From the NCBI GenBank assembly GCA_945883495.1, contig CAMCXS010000033.1, positions 1-57,670 of the forward strand: a stretch of 57,670 nt of DNA. Reading direction: 5' to 3'. The position numbers and the translations under genes were made by a program. The notes beneath the pieces were generated by a model. It saw nothing but the letters and a program-made list of their open reading frames with translations. It was not told the DNA's origin and searched no databases. Below, piece by piece: positions 42,501 through 50,515 of this stretch (its first letter is position 1; the number at the start of each line of letters is the position of its first letter). Source of the DNA: Akkermansia muciniphila. GTDB lineage: Bacteria > Verrucomicrobiota > Verrucomicrobiia > Verrucomicrobiales > DEV007.

Positions 42501-43805
42501 TCACACTAGAAGGGACGGGCGCCTTAGAGGATAGAGCGCTCCGAAGACCGCGTCTGCCCGGTCGGGCGACTGGCAGCCTCGCCGTCTCATCTGTTCCTTT
42601 GTTTCAAGCACGACAACCCCCGTGCTTCCTAGGGACACCCGGCGCGTTGTGAGTTGGCCGATTAGTGCTTCATCGTTCGGAAGGATCACCTCCCGCTTTT
42701 CGATCATTCGGGCGCCTGCCGCCCACATCTCAATCCCAAGGTTGGCGTAGAGCCTACGGTTCTTCGGTTTGGCCCCGTTATTGATCCCGGTAATCGGCCA
42801 TCCGAGTTCTGCCATGCGATCACAGATGGGTCTGCCCAAACCGGAGCCGTCGCCAAAAATGCGGTCTTTGGGGAGTTGATGACGCTCAAACAGACGGATG
42901 AACCGCCCGACCGCTTGCATGGTGTTTGAATCCCTCCAGGCATCCGCGATCTCAACGCGGTTTCCCCGACGAATCGCCAAGACGTTCTCGTCTCCGCCAG
43001 CGGCGAAGTCGCAGAACGCTTGGATCTCACCATCTGCAAAGACCGGAGGATTGGCGATGCAGTCTTCAACGGCGCGGAGGGAGATCGAAGCACGTTCATC
43101 GGCGGTCTCGTCAAAATCCGCGTGGATCATCGAACGGACGAGGGGCGAATCCGCACCGTGCTTCTCGATCTGCGCGGCGATCCAGGACCTCTCGATATGG
43201 GGACAGTCGTAGGCAGTAACCGAGAATCGCCGGTAGAACCTCGCGTCCTTCGTGAAGGCTCGGTAGAAGGCCCCCGAGGCTGGACCCGGTGACGAAATCA
43301 GGAGCAACCTGGACGGTTGGCATCTCTCCACCGCGTTGAAGATCTCGTCAGGAACGGACTTCGCCTCGTCAATGATGATCAACAGGTTCTCGTTGTGCCA
43401 GCCTTCAAATCGCTGCGCGTCATCAGTCGAGAAGCCGATGATCCGCGATCCGGTATGGGTCGTCACCTCGGCATTGTTCCAAGTCCATGAACCTGGGAGC
43501 TTAGGGGCAAAGCTTCGGATCGCCGGAAAGAAGGCATCCCGGACCTGCCGGTAGACGCCCGCTGTCACGATGGTCAAGGAACCGGGATAGACCGAGGCAT
43601 GCCATAGCGCCAACGGGGCGCCAAGCCCGGTCGTCTTTCCCGATCCGTTCGCCGCCTTTACAGCCACAGATCCGGGACGGTCCAGAGCGGCCATGATTTC
43701 GACTTGCCACGGGTAGAGATCGAGCCCCAAAACGCCCATCGCAAAGCCGTAGGGCAGGCTGAGAAGTTTGAGCCTTTCCCGTTCCGAGTATGAGCATCTA
43801 CTCAT
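42501..43805 (-). CDS. Terminase large subunit
   Basis: A 434-residue phage DNA-packaging motor. The ATPase domain has Walker A AANGSGKTT (about residues 52-60) and Walker B NLLIIIDEAKS (about 137-147). The C-terminal RNase H-like nuclease has CDFAAGGDEN (about residue 256) and IFGDGSGLGRP, and the final acidic motif SPDRADAVFGAL (about 417). All metal-binding acidic positions expected for TerL appear present, so the protein looks intact. It would translocate and cut DNA at a procapsid. No portal or capsid gene follows. Its ATG overlaps the terS stop by 4 bp. Confidence 0.85.
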   Translation of the reverse strand: MSRCSYSERERLKLLSLPYGFAMGVLGLDLYPWQVEIMAALDRPGSVAVKAANGSGKTTGLGAPLALWHASVYPGSLTIVTAGVYRQVRDAFFPAIRSFAPKLPGSWTWNNAEVTTHTGSRIIGFSTDDAQRFEGWHNENLLIIIDEAKSVPDEIFNAVERCQPSRLLLISSPGPASGAFYRAFTKDARFYRRFSVTAYDCPHIERSWIAAQIEKHGADSPLVRSMIHADFDETADERASISLRAVEDCIANPPVFADGEIQAFCDFAAGGDENVLAIRRGNRVEIADAWRDSNTMQAVGRFIRLFERHQLPKDRIFGDGSGLGRPICDRMAELGWPITGINNGAKPKNRRLYANLGIEMWAAGARMIEKREVILPNDEALIGQLTTRRVSLGSTGVVVLETKEQMRRRGCQSPDRADAVFGALYPLRRPSLLV

Positions 43806-44512
43806 TCCGGAAGAGCGTGAGGCGTGACACCTTCGCCGGGAGTCTCCGTTTGTGCAGTCCGGGCGGCTGCGATCCGGTCGAGGGTATCCTGAGCAAGACC
43901 GAGCGTCACTCCCACTTCTCCCGAGATCTTCACCTCGTGATCAAGAACTGTCTTTGCAAACCCTGCCACGGTCTTCTCCGCCCACCATCTTGCGCACTGT
44001 GTATCGCCCTTGGCGATGGCATCAATGATCACCTTCATCCTCGCCTTGATTCCTTGCGCCTTGGCTTGCTCTAGAAGCAAAGAAAACTCAGGGCGTTCCT
44101 TACGCCATTGGAGCAGCGTCTCATAGGTGATGCCGCCCAAGGCAGCAGCATGATTCAGCGGAAGCCCATCTGTGACCGCTGCGCAGATGGCCGCTACATT
44201 TTCAGGAGTATACTTGCTCGGCCTTCCAGCGCATCCCTCCAGGTTCGCGGGCTCGGCTTGTCCTTGCACGACGGAGGGCGCTCTTGTGATCGTTGCCATT
44301 ACGGCCTCGAACCGCGCCCGATAAACAGGGTCGGTCTTCAGCCAAACGTAATGGGTGGTCCTGGCGATACCTATCGCCTTAGCCGCTTCAGGTATGCTCC
44401 CGCACGTTCGCGGAAGAGAAGCCAAGAACTGCGCCTGTCGCCTCTCACGCCCATGATTGCGACGGTGAACAGTGGATTTTACCTGGGATGCCACAGCTCC
44501 CCACTGTGACAT
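43802..44512 (-). CDS. Terminase small subunit-like DNA-binding protein
   Basis: A 236-residue protein with two helix-turn-helix regions: SIPEAAKAIGIARTTHYVWLKTD (about residues 38-60) and LPLNHAAALGGITYETLLQWRKERPEF (about 119-145). Both are of the type found in terminase small subunits. It should recognise the pac/cos site and deliver DNA to TerL. It is the first gene of the terS-terL-rep run, and the ATGA overlap shows coupling to terL. An inverted repeat and a TGTCGATAT box lie just before its start. Confidence 0.75.
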   Translation of the reverse strand: MSQWGAVASQVKSTVHRRNHGRERRQAQFLASLPRTCGSIPEAAKAIGIARTTHYVWLKTDPVYRARFEAVMATITRAPSVVQGQAEPANLEGCAGRPSKYTPENVAAICAAVTDGLPLNHAAALGGITYETLLQWRKERPEFSLLLEQAKAQGIKARMKVIIDAIAKGDTQCARWWAEKTVAGFAKTVLDHEVKISGEVGVTLGLAQDTLDRIAAARTAQTETPGEGVTPHALPE

Positions 44513-44515
44513 ATA

Positions 44516-44530
44516 GTCGAAATATCGACA
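44516..44530. promoter_or_regulatory. Operator-like dyad at the terS start
   Basis: GTCGA-AATA-TCGAC (44516-44529) is a perfect 5-bp inverted repeat 4 nt before the terS ATG. On the minus strand it contains TGTCGATAT (44530-44522), which recurs at 46239-46247 in the XRE intergenic region. A shared repressor is likely. Confidence 0.45.
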
Positions 44531-44581
44531 AGCGCTTCTGCGGACTTTTTCTACCTTCCTTGGTAAGCTTTTATTATTAAC

Positions 44582-46111
44582 TCAGTCTTTCACTGACACC
44601 ATTGACCCTGCGAACCATCCAGATCCTCCGACCTCATTGCCAACAAGATCGACTAGCTTGATGTGGGCTTTGTCGAGATCATTGGGCGAGTAGATCTGTG
44701 CCCACGCCTGCCACAAAACTTGGGCGAACTGAAGGCGCACCTGCTTCGGCTCGTAATGCCAGCTATTCGCAACGGTGAGGGTGGCGACCTGCCCGTTCAC
44801 AGAGACATGCTTGATGAAGTTGCCTGAGCCTGAAACTTCCAGAACCTTGATGAGCGTGTCGAGTTGCTCCTGTGCGACACGCTTCGAAGCGGCAGCGTGG
44901 TTCGCTTTCGCCATTTGCTGCTCAGCTTGCGCCCGTGCCGCCTCGGCAGCGATACGTTTCGACTCTGACGGAGTCACTCGATAGGGAAACCGAGCCCCAA
45001 GCTCTTCAGGAAGACTTCCCCTGGTGATCTTCAAGAAACCCGCCGCACTCTTAAGGGTCAGCACGTCCGACTCGATGCGATGAATGGAGACGTTCTCATA
45101 GCGTTTGCCACCTAGTGTGGTGAACGCTATGCCCTGCCCAAGAAATTCCCGGTCCGCTTGGGAGAGTTTGTCCATTGTCAGCTTAAATGGCTTCTCATCT
45201 TTGAGGATCGTCACTTCATCGCTAGAGAACTCTTCCACCCTTCCGAAGAACTTTCGCTGTCCGTCAGCGCTGGTCCATTCTCGCGGAGCATAAACTCCGT
45301 CACTGGACACTTCTTGTGCCTTATTCTTGGGATCGCTTTCTGTGCGACTCACTCCCATGGCCTGCGCCCACGCCTCGTCGAGAAAGCGACTGGCTTCCGT
45401 GTCTGCGCCTTTGTTGGTCCTCCACTCGTTGGCCAAAATGACTAGATCGCCAACAGCTACCCCTTTGGCAATAAAGGCGGAATCACCTTTCGTTTCTGCT
45501 TGAAGGGTCTGCGACCGCTCAAACCATGACCTGAATCTCGAACCTTCAGCAAAGCCTTCTTGGTGGAATTCCGGAGCAGCTCTCATCTCAAGCAGTTCCA
45601 AATAGAGCGCTTTAGCTCGTCCCATGTGATCAGTCGGCGCCGGGCCTCGCTCCTGAGTTTGGCTTTCTGCCGGTGCTGGGGACGGCATCGCCTGGGGAGG
45701 CGTCGCCTCTTGGCTGGCGATTTCCGGAACGACAGGGTTGACGTCCGGTTTGTTGGCTTGTTCCCCGGGGCTTGGCCGTCGATCATTCGCAGACCCTTGC
45801 GCACCATTATCGACCAACGACACAGCCCATAGAAAGAAGAGGAACGCAACGGTTCCCACCAGACTGAGGCTCGCAAATGTCACGGGATTGACTCGCCTAG
45901 TCGGGATCGGCGGAGGTGACGAGGCCGCTCCCTGCCCACCCTGGCGCTTCGCCCCCTTCTGAGCGTTGTAGTCTAGCACGACGTAAATCGCGTGGATGAT
46001 GGCCGGAATCCAGAACAGCAGACACAGGAGTAGGTTCAGAAGGAACGCTCCGATTCTCCGAGTCGATAATACGGCAAGCGGAGGGAAGATGATCGCAATT
46101 ATCACTCTCAT
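44582..46111 (-). CDS. YqaE/Pmp3-SHD1 membrane protein
   Basis: A 509-residue protein. The N-terminus (VIIAIIFPPLAVLSTRRIGAF...WIPAIIHAIYVVLDY) is a complete YqaE/Pmp3 two-helix domain, normally a 50-60 residue stress protein. A third helix follows at about residues 82-100. Next comes a Pro/Gln-rich linker, then an SHD1-type module (REWTSADGQRKFFGRVEEF...DKLSQADREFL) and a helical C-terminal half. SHD1 modules are a PVC hallmark. The start at 46111 begins exactly at the YqaE domain; an upstream GTG at 46162 is possible. It diverges from the XRE gene and may act at the host membrane during the element's life cycle. Confidence 0.65.
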   Translation of the reverse strand: MRVIIAIIFPPLAVLSTRRIGAFLLNLLLCLLFWIPAIIHAIYVVLDYNAQKGAKRQGGQGAASSPPPIPTRRVNPVTFASLSLVGTVAFLFFLWAVSLVDNGAQGSANDRRPSPGEQANKPDVNPVVPEIASQEATPPQAMPSPAPAESQTQERGPAPTDHMGRAKALYLELLEMRAAPEFHQEGFAEGSRFRSWFERSQTLQAETKGDSAFIAKGVAVGDLVILANEWRTNKGADTEASRFLDEAWAQAMGVSRTESDPKNKAQEVSSDGVYAPREWTSADGQRKFFGRVEEFSSDEVTILKDEKPFKLTMDKLSQADREFLGQGIAFTTLGGKRYENVSIHRIESDVLTLKSAAGFLKITRGSLPEELGARFPYRVTPSESKRIAAEAARAQAEQQMAKANHAAASKRVAQEQLDTLIKVLEVSGSGNFIKHVSVNGQVATLTVANSWHYEPKQVRLQFAQVLWQAWAQIYSPNDLDKAHIKLVDLVGNEVGGSGWFAGSMVSVKD

Positions 46112-46225
46112 TGGGAAACAATCGTTGCGTTGGTTGTCAGGAATGCAAGCGGGAAAGGCCACACTAAGGCTGAGGAGCCAGAGCTAGGAATTCCCCTGGC
46201 GCCCACCCATTGGGAGACCATAAAT

Positions 46226-46256
46226 GCTACTTTCTGTATGTCGATATCAAAGTAGC
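46226..46256. promoter_or_regulatory. Operator between the XRE and YqaE-SHD1 genes
   Basis: GCTACTTT (46226-46233) and AAAGTAGC (46249-46256) form a perfect 8-bp inverted repeat with a 15-bp spacer. The spacer contains TGTCGATAT (46239-46247), which is also found at the terS promoter. The position between divergent genes beside an XRE regulator suggests its operator. Confidence 0.5.
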
Positions 46257-46274
46257 TAGGTCTTAACAGGACTG

Positions 46275-46514
46275 GTGGGTTCCCATCAGTCAGGCCAACG
46301 GGAGATCAGCCGCAAGCTCGGCTGCGTCATCCGGTCTCGGCGAGAAGCGATGGGCGTGAGCCAGGAAGAGTTCGCGGATCTTTCCGGCCACCATCGAACC
46401 TATATCGGGTTTCTCGAACGTGGCGAACGGTGCCCGAACATTGCCACTCTTGAGCGGATTGCGGGAGCGTTGGGCACCAAGGTCTCGGAACTGCTTGCTC
46501 AGGCTGGCTACTGA
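46275..46514 (+). CDS. XRE-family transcriptional regulator
   Basis: A 79-residue protein consisting almost only of an XRE helix-turn-helix (IRSRREAMGVSQEEFADLSGHHRTYIGFLERGERCPNIATLERIAGALG), the Cro/C1/restriction-controller type. It starts at GTG and its last 7 bases overlap the convergent integrase gene. It should control the element, probably through the nearby inverted repeat and the TGTCGATAT boxes, in the manner of satellite master repressors; the target genes are inferred. Confidence 0.85.
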   Translation: MGSHQSGQREISRKLGCVIRSRREAMGVSQEEFADLSGHHRTYIGFLERGERCPNIATLERIAGALGTKVSELLAQAGY

Positions 46515-48382
46515 ACCAGCGCCGATTTCGAAGAGAGCGGAGAAAGATCGAGTCCATCGAACTCAACCTGATCTATCACCTCCTTCAGCTTCGAAAGCGG
46601 ATAGCCATCGCCGTAGTCCCAACCCGAGTTCTTCCTCATGCCTTTGGACCATCCGCAAAGCGCATATCGAATCTCGTCCGACGTCGTGACACGGCGGATC
46701 GCATCGGCAACCGAGTGACGCAAAGAATGGAGTGTTTTCCCGTGTCTGCTCGACACAAAACCAAGAATGTCCACCTTGTTGCGTAGCCACCACTGCGTCA
46801 CCTTGTCGCCCGGTTTTTTGGTGCCGTGTAACTCGGGGAACAGCATTCCCCTGCCGTTTCGCTCTCGTTGACGAGCGACAAACTCCATGAAGCCTAGCTC
46901 GATGACCTTCCGGTGAATCGGAATCCGCCTCCGGCTGGCGGAAGTTTTCAGGCTTTGCCCTTCTCCCTCAATGATGTCGAGGAACGCGATACCTTCGGAC
47001 TCCTTCACGTCTTCGATTCGGAGCTGAGCCACCTCGTTCAAGCGGGTTCCATGGAAGGTGCAGAGCAGAACCGTCCAAAAACGCCCTTGTCCGGCAGGTC
47101 TTGAGCGTTCCGCAAGGAAGAACGGATGGGCAAAGAGATGATTGAGGTCTTCGACTGTGAGTCCGTTTTCAGCCTTGGCGGGTATCTCCGGGAGAAGGTT
47201 TTTCAGCGCCTTAGCCGCAAACGGATTTGAAGAGATCCAGCCGATGTCGAGGGCGTGAGCGAAAAGGGCGACAGCGTCTCCGAAGTAATCGGCTTGGGAC
47301 TTGGGAGCGAGCCGTTCGGGATTGGCGTCTCGATCCGCCTTCTCAATCGCGTCCGGGAGGCTCATTCCCTTGTAACGTTTGACCGCATGGGCAGGAATTC
47401 TGGAAAGGAATGCTGCGAATCCTTTCGCCTTTTCGTAGTCCACGGATTCCACCGGAAGCTCGGGACCGAGAAACGCCTCAAGGGCGTCAAAGTGGGCCCG
47501 ATAACTCTTCATTGTCGCCGGTTTCACTCGGCCTTTGTGCGCGATGAAATGCACCCGCAGCTCCCTGACCGTCTTGGAAGCTTTCGACCTCGCTGGGCTT
47601 GGCTCCGGGGTTGAGAAGGTGATCCCCGCAAACAGGGTATCGGCTTGGAAGGCGGGGTCACCTTTTCGGGCGGCCATCGTCCTCTGTTCGACCTCGATCC
47701 GGGCTCGCTTGAAGGTCATGAGCATCTCCGGGAGAACATCCCTCCGGCAGGCATCGTCGAGCCAAATGCCGGTAGCGTTCAGCTCCCGTTCCAGATCGAA
47801 CTCCCATTCAACCTTGGGATAGCCTTGGGCTTGCCCAGTGAGAACGGCAAGCTCCAAGTCTGCAACTTCATCACCGCCGCCTTCCAGCCTGCCGCACGCC
47901 AAACGAACTGACGTGGCATCCCGCTCGTGCCGGATGAACCAACGGGTGATCCAATCCCTTCGCTCCTCCGAGGTCAATACGCTCAATGGACGTTCCAGAA
48001 GCAGAAGGCGATTGACTTCCTCTTTCCAACGCTTGGTCTCCCTTGGCGACAGTTCCTCGTTTGCACGAACGTTCAATTTGCTGGCGATCTCACGGAGCCT
48101 TCGTAGTTCCCTCTCCGGAAGATGCGAGAACCTCTCGATGGTGGTTTCCATCGGCTCGTTCGCCGGAACGGGCGCTTTGAGCCTGAGCCGGTGAGCGGCG
48201 AACTCTTCTTGGACCTCAACAAGGCGGGACGCCTTCAACCTCTCCGCAGTCCGTCGGTCAGTCGTTTCGAGGGAATGCTTAATAAACTCACTGTTCCCGT
48301 AGACGCCAGCGGCGCGAAGGTCACACGGAATCCGCATTTTGAAGTAGAACGTCGCGCCGCGTATAGCGAGGTATTTGGACAT
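46508..48382 (-). CDS. int: Tyrosine recombinase / integrase
   Basis: A 624-residue integrase. The N-terminus (YLAIRGATFYFKMRIPCDLRAA) is the short beta-strand element of DUF6538-type integrases, followed by a long helical region and a SAM-like core-binding domain at about residues 270-380 (TVRELRVHFIAHKGRVKPATMKSYRAHFDAL). The catalytic domain has the first Arg in FHGTRLNEVAQL, HSLRH, GWSKG in place of the usual GH(S/T) and a probable nucleophile in WDYGDG near the end. It lies just beside the tRNA-Cys gene and should catalyse integration and excision at the T-arm. The protein appears full length. Confidence 0.9.
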   Translation of the reverse strand: MSKYLAIRGATFYFKMRIPCDLRAAGVYGNSEFIKHSLETTDRRTAERLKASRLVEVQEEFAAHRLRLKAPVPANEPMETTIERFSHLPERELRRLREIASKLNVRANEELSPRETKRWKEEVNRLLLLERPLSVLTSEERRDWITRWFIRHERDATSVRLACGRLEGGGDEVADLELAVLTGQAQGYPKVEWEFDLERELNATGIWLDDACRRDVLPEMLMTFKRARIEVEQRTMAARKGDPAFQADTLFAGITFSTPEPSPARSKASKTVRELRVHFIAHKGRVKPATMKSYRAHFDALEAFLGPELPVESVDYEKAKGFAAFLSRIPAHAVKRYKGMSLPDAIEKADRDANPERLAPKSQADYFGDAVALFAHALDIGWISSNPFAAKALKNLLPEIPAKAENGLTVEDLNHLFAHPFFLAERSRPAGQGRFWTVLLCTFHGTRLNEVAQLRIEDVKESEGIAFLDIIEGEGQSLKTSASRRRIPIHRKVIELGFMEFVARQRERNGRGMLFPELHGTKKPGDKVTQWWLRNKVDILGFVSSRHGKTLHSLRHSVADAIRRVTTSDEIRYALCGWSKGMRKNSGWDYGDGYPLSKLKEVIDQVEFDGLDLSPLSSKSALVQ

Positions 48383-48397
48383 GACGAAAACCGAGTC

Positions 48398-48483
48398 TGT
48401 GTCCCATCATTGTGTCCCACTTGCTCGATGTCAAGCCCTCAGAATCAGCGACTTCCCTCGGGATGAACGAGTTATGAGGGAAG
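48398..48483 (+). repeat. Integrase-side arm boxes and inverted repeat
   Basis: TGTGTCCCA occurs at 48398-48406 and 48411-48419, 13 bp apart like the pair at 37214. Then CTTCCCTC (48452-48459) and GAGGGAAG (48476-48483) form an 8-bp inverted repeat that touches the tRNA-derived core. Together these make the right arm of the element's attachment site. Confidence 0.6.
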
Positions 48484-48486
48484 CTC

Positions 48487-48557
48487 AGGCGAGGGCGGGA
48501 ATCGAACCCGCGATAGAGGTTTTGCAGACCTCGGCCTTACCACTTGGCGACCTCGCC
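48487..48557 (-). tRNA. tRNA-Cys (GCA)
   Basis: A 71-nt cloverleaf. Acceptor stem GGCGAGG/CCUCGCC, D arm with AGUGGUAA, anticodon loop CUGCAAA with GCA, T arm GCGGG-UUCGAAU-CCCGC and discriminator U73, the identity base of cysteine tRNA. CCA is not encoded. The 3' half is the attachment site of the neighbouring integrative elements and is intact, so integration left a functional gene. Confidence 0.95.
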
Positions 48558-48603
48558 GAATCCATGTTCCTGGCGGCAGGAGTCCGCAGGCACTGGGAGG
48601 GGA

Positions 48604-48632
48604 ACCTAAAGGCCGTTGTGGGCAATTGTCAA
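48604..48632 (-). promoter_or_regulatory. Possible tRNA-Cys promoter
   Basis: On the minus strand TTGACA (48632-48627), a 17-bp spacer and TTAGGT (48609-48604), 46 nt before the tRNA 5' end. The -35 box is perfect; the -10 box is weak. The rest of 48558-48798 shows no gene. Confidence 0.4.
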
Positions 48633-48798
48633 TTGTGATCGCGCTCGTGGCGATTTTCGCGCCTTGGGATCCGTAGAATTCACCTGCCAGTCCCCAACCG
48701 CGGAGCGGCTTCTTGCTTCTTGAATCATTGACAGGTTACCGGGGCAGGTCTCTGGTGCCCTGACGCTATTCTATTCCCACCTTTCCCACGACCTTCGA

Positions 48799-49959
48799 AT
48801 GACGCGGATTCTCTTCTTTCAGTTCGGCGACTTTGCCGATGCGTTCCACCGGTTCGAACGGGGCGAAGCGGAGACCTACCGGGACCAGAGGACGAGCGTG
48901 GCCAAGGTGGTTTCGCTGAGCGAACGGTATGCCGTGGACGTGGTGGTCTGCGGCCACCGGGAGCACCAGGAGCAACTATTGCCCAACCTCCGCTGCTGGG
49001 TTTCCCCCGAGAGCCGCTTCTGGCAACGGCAAGCGGTCCGGGACCTCATGCAATCCATCCCCGAACCCGATCTCTTTGTTTGCCGCACCCCGAACCGCGT
49101 CATGCTGGACTGGGCCGCCTCGCGGCAAATTCGCACGTTGGGAATGTTTGCGGACACTTTTGAGCCCGTTAGCCCTCGCGTCCATCTGGCGAATTGGAGA
49201 CTCGCCAGCGTCCTGAAACGGCTCCCCTACCCCGCCATCGCCAACCACGGCCGGCCCGCGGCCGAGTCGTTGCAGTTTCTCGGCATCCCGCCAGAGAAAC
49301 GCATTGCCTGGGATTTTAATCCGCTCAGCCCCCAGAAGCCACCCGCGGGAAAGATGGCCGCGAACACGCCCTTCCGCCTTTTCTACGCCGGCGCGCTCCT
49401 CGAGAGCAAAGGGGTGGGCGACATCATTCAAGCGGTGGCGGAGTTGCGCAAATCCGGAGTCGATGTCCAGGCAAACCTCGCGGGCAAGGGGGAGAACGAA
49501 CGGTTTCAGCGGCTCATTGACGAGCTCCAAGTGAGCGACGCCGTCCGGCTTTTGGGCTTGATCCCGCTGACCGAGATCGTCCCGCAAATGCGAGCCCATG
49601 ACGCCACCGTGGTCGGAACGCACCATTGCTATGCGGAGGGCCTTCCCAACACGATTTTCGAAGCGCTCTCGGCGGCCACGCCCTTGATTGTCTCGGATCA
49701 CCCCGTTTTCACCAAGGTCCTCAAGCCAAATCACGACGCGTTGTTCTTCCCCGAGAAAAACGTCGCGTCTCTGGCCTCGGCGGTGCGCAGTTTGATCAGC
49801 GACCCGAGCCTTTACCGGACCTTGATGGAAGCCGGAGAAAAGACCCTGGCGACCCTCTACAACGGGGTCACTTTTGACAATTTGCTCGATTCGTTCCTCG
49901 AAGATCCGGCGGGTTCCAATGGTTGGCCCGCCCGGTTTGCCCTGAAGCCCGTGCCGTGA
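48799..49959 (+). CDS. Glycosyltransferase, GT4-like
   Basis: A 386-residue retaining glycosyltransferase with GT-B architecture. The C-terminal Rossmann domain shows FRLFYAGALLESKGVGDIIQAVAEL, the NLAGKG motif and the GT4 E-X7-E region AEGLPNTIFEALSAATPLIVSDH (about residues 275-300). The N-terminal domain is less typical. It would transfer a sugar from a nucleotide donor to a lipid, polysaccharide or protein. No other polysaccharide genes are nearby in the window. Confidence 0.82.
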   Translation: MTRILFFQFGDFADAFHRFERGEAETYRDQRTSVAKVVSLSERYAVDVVVCGHREHQEQLLPNLRCWVSPESRFWQRQAVRDLMQSIPEPDLFVCRTPNRVMLDWAASRQIRTLGMFADTFEPVSPRVHLANWRLASVLKRLPYPAIANHGRPAAESLQFLGIPPEKRIAWDFNPLSPQKPPAGKMAANTPFRLFYAGALLESKGVGDIIQAVAELRKSGVDVQANLAGKGENERFQRLIDELQVSDAVRLLGLIPLTEIVPQMRAHDATVVGTHHCYAEGLPNTIFEALSAATPLIVSDHPVFTKVLKPNHDALFFPEKNVASLASAVRSLISDPSLYRTLMEAGEKTLATLYNGVTFDNLLDSFLEDPAGSNGWPARFALKPVP

Positions 49960-50090
49960 TCCGGCGTCGCCGGGCGTCCGGGAGAAATCGGAGAAAAATC
50001 TGGAGACTTGTCGATTCACCCAGGGCTGGGCCGACATCTTCGTGCCGGCCAGTGAGCCGTAACAACCAACCAACCAACCGAATCCAATCG

Positions 50091-50444
50091 ATGCAATACA
50101 TGCTCCTTTTCACCGAAACCGAAGCTGACTTCGCCAAGCGGGAAGATCCAGCGGAAGCTCCCGCCTACTGGGCAGCTTGGAACGCTTACTGCAAACTGGC
50201 CGGCGAATCCGGCGCCATGGTCAGCGGCGCCGCCCTCCAGCCTGCCTCCACCGCGACGACGGTCCGGATCCGGGATGGAAAGCAAACGGTCCATGACGGC
50301 CCTTTCGCCGAATCCAAAGAATTGGCCGCGGGTTTCTTCATTCTTGACCTTCCCGACCTCGACGCAGCCATTGAGTGGGCCGCCAAATGCCCTGCCGCCG
50401 CATCCTCCTCCGTGGAGATCCGGCCCGTTCTGCCCAAAGGGTAA
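50091..50444 (+). CDS. YCII-related (DGPF) domain protein
   Basis: A 117-residue protein with MQYMLLFTETEADFAKRED at the start and the defining motif HDGPFAESKELAAGFFILD (DGPF, about residues 65-68), followed by DAAIEWAAKCP. Family members are small alpha/beta dimers that often accompany ECF sigma factors of group ECF42. The next gene, 71 bp on, is that sigma factor, which makes the assignment secure. A short CAAC repeat lies just before the start. The role of DGPF proteins is unknown; regulating or sensing for the sigma factor is suspected. Confidence 0.88.
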   Translation: MQYMLLFTETEADFAKREDPAEAPAYWAAWNAYCKLAGESGAMVSGAALQPASTATTVRIRDGKQTVHDGPFAESKELAAGFFILDLPDLDAAIEWAAKCPAAASSSVEIRPVLPKG

Positions 50445-50515
50445 ATCGCACGCCCCCACGGAACGCCGGGGTGCTCCACTCCAGCGTTCCCTCCCGCTTT
50501 TCCCTCTGATTGCGC

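Larger units (their letters stand above)
37135..48505. mobile_element. Composite tRNA-Cys island: two tandem integrative elements
   Basis: Three direct copies of the tRNA-Cys 3' end bound two adjacent intervals. They are 37135-37155 (21 bp identical), 38048-38070 (23 bp identical) and the intact gene (48483-48505 part). The chromosome resumes on both sides (DUF808 gene on the left, tRNA and glycosyltransferase on the right). The interval as a whole is visibly less GC-rich than its flanks. The integrase gene abuts the tRNA, the classic layout of tRNA-site genomic islands. Exact crossover is expected in the T-loop (AATCGAA between GCGGG and CCCGC). Confidence 0.85.
38048..48505. mobile_element. 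Element B: satellite-like integrative element
   Basis: About 10.4 kb bounded by the middle att repeat and the intact tRNA-Cys gene. It encodes a tyrosine integrase next to the tRNA, an XRE regulator, a YqaE-SHD1 membrane protein, small and large terminase subunits (coupled by ATGA), an O-like replication protein, a serine recombinase and four proteins of unknown function. No portal, capsid, protease, tail or lysis gene is seen. Packaging and replication genes without structural genes are the hallmark of phage satellites (PICI-like); a decayed prophage is the alternative. Confidence 0.65.

Noticed and set aside
38048-48505. Element B as a complete prophage
   Set aside because: At about 10 kb it has no portal, head, tail or lysis genes, so it cannot be an autonomous tailed phage.
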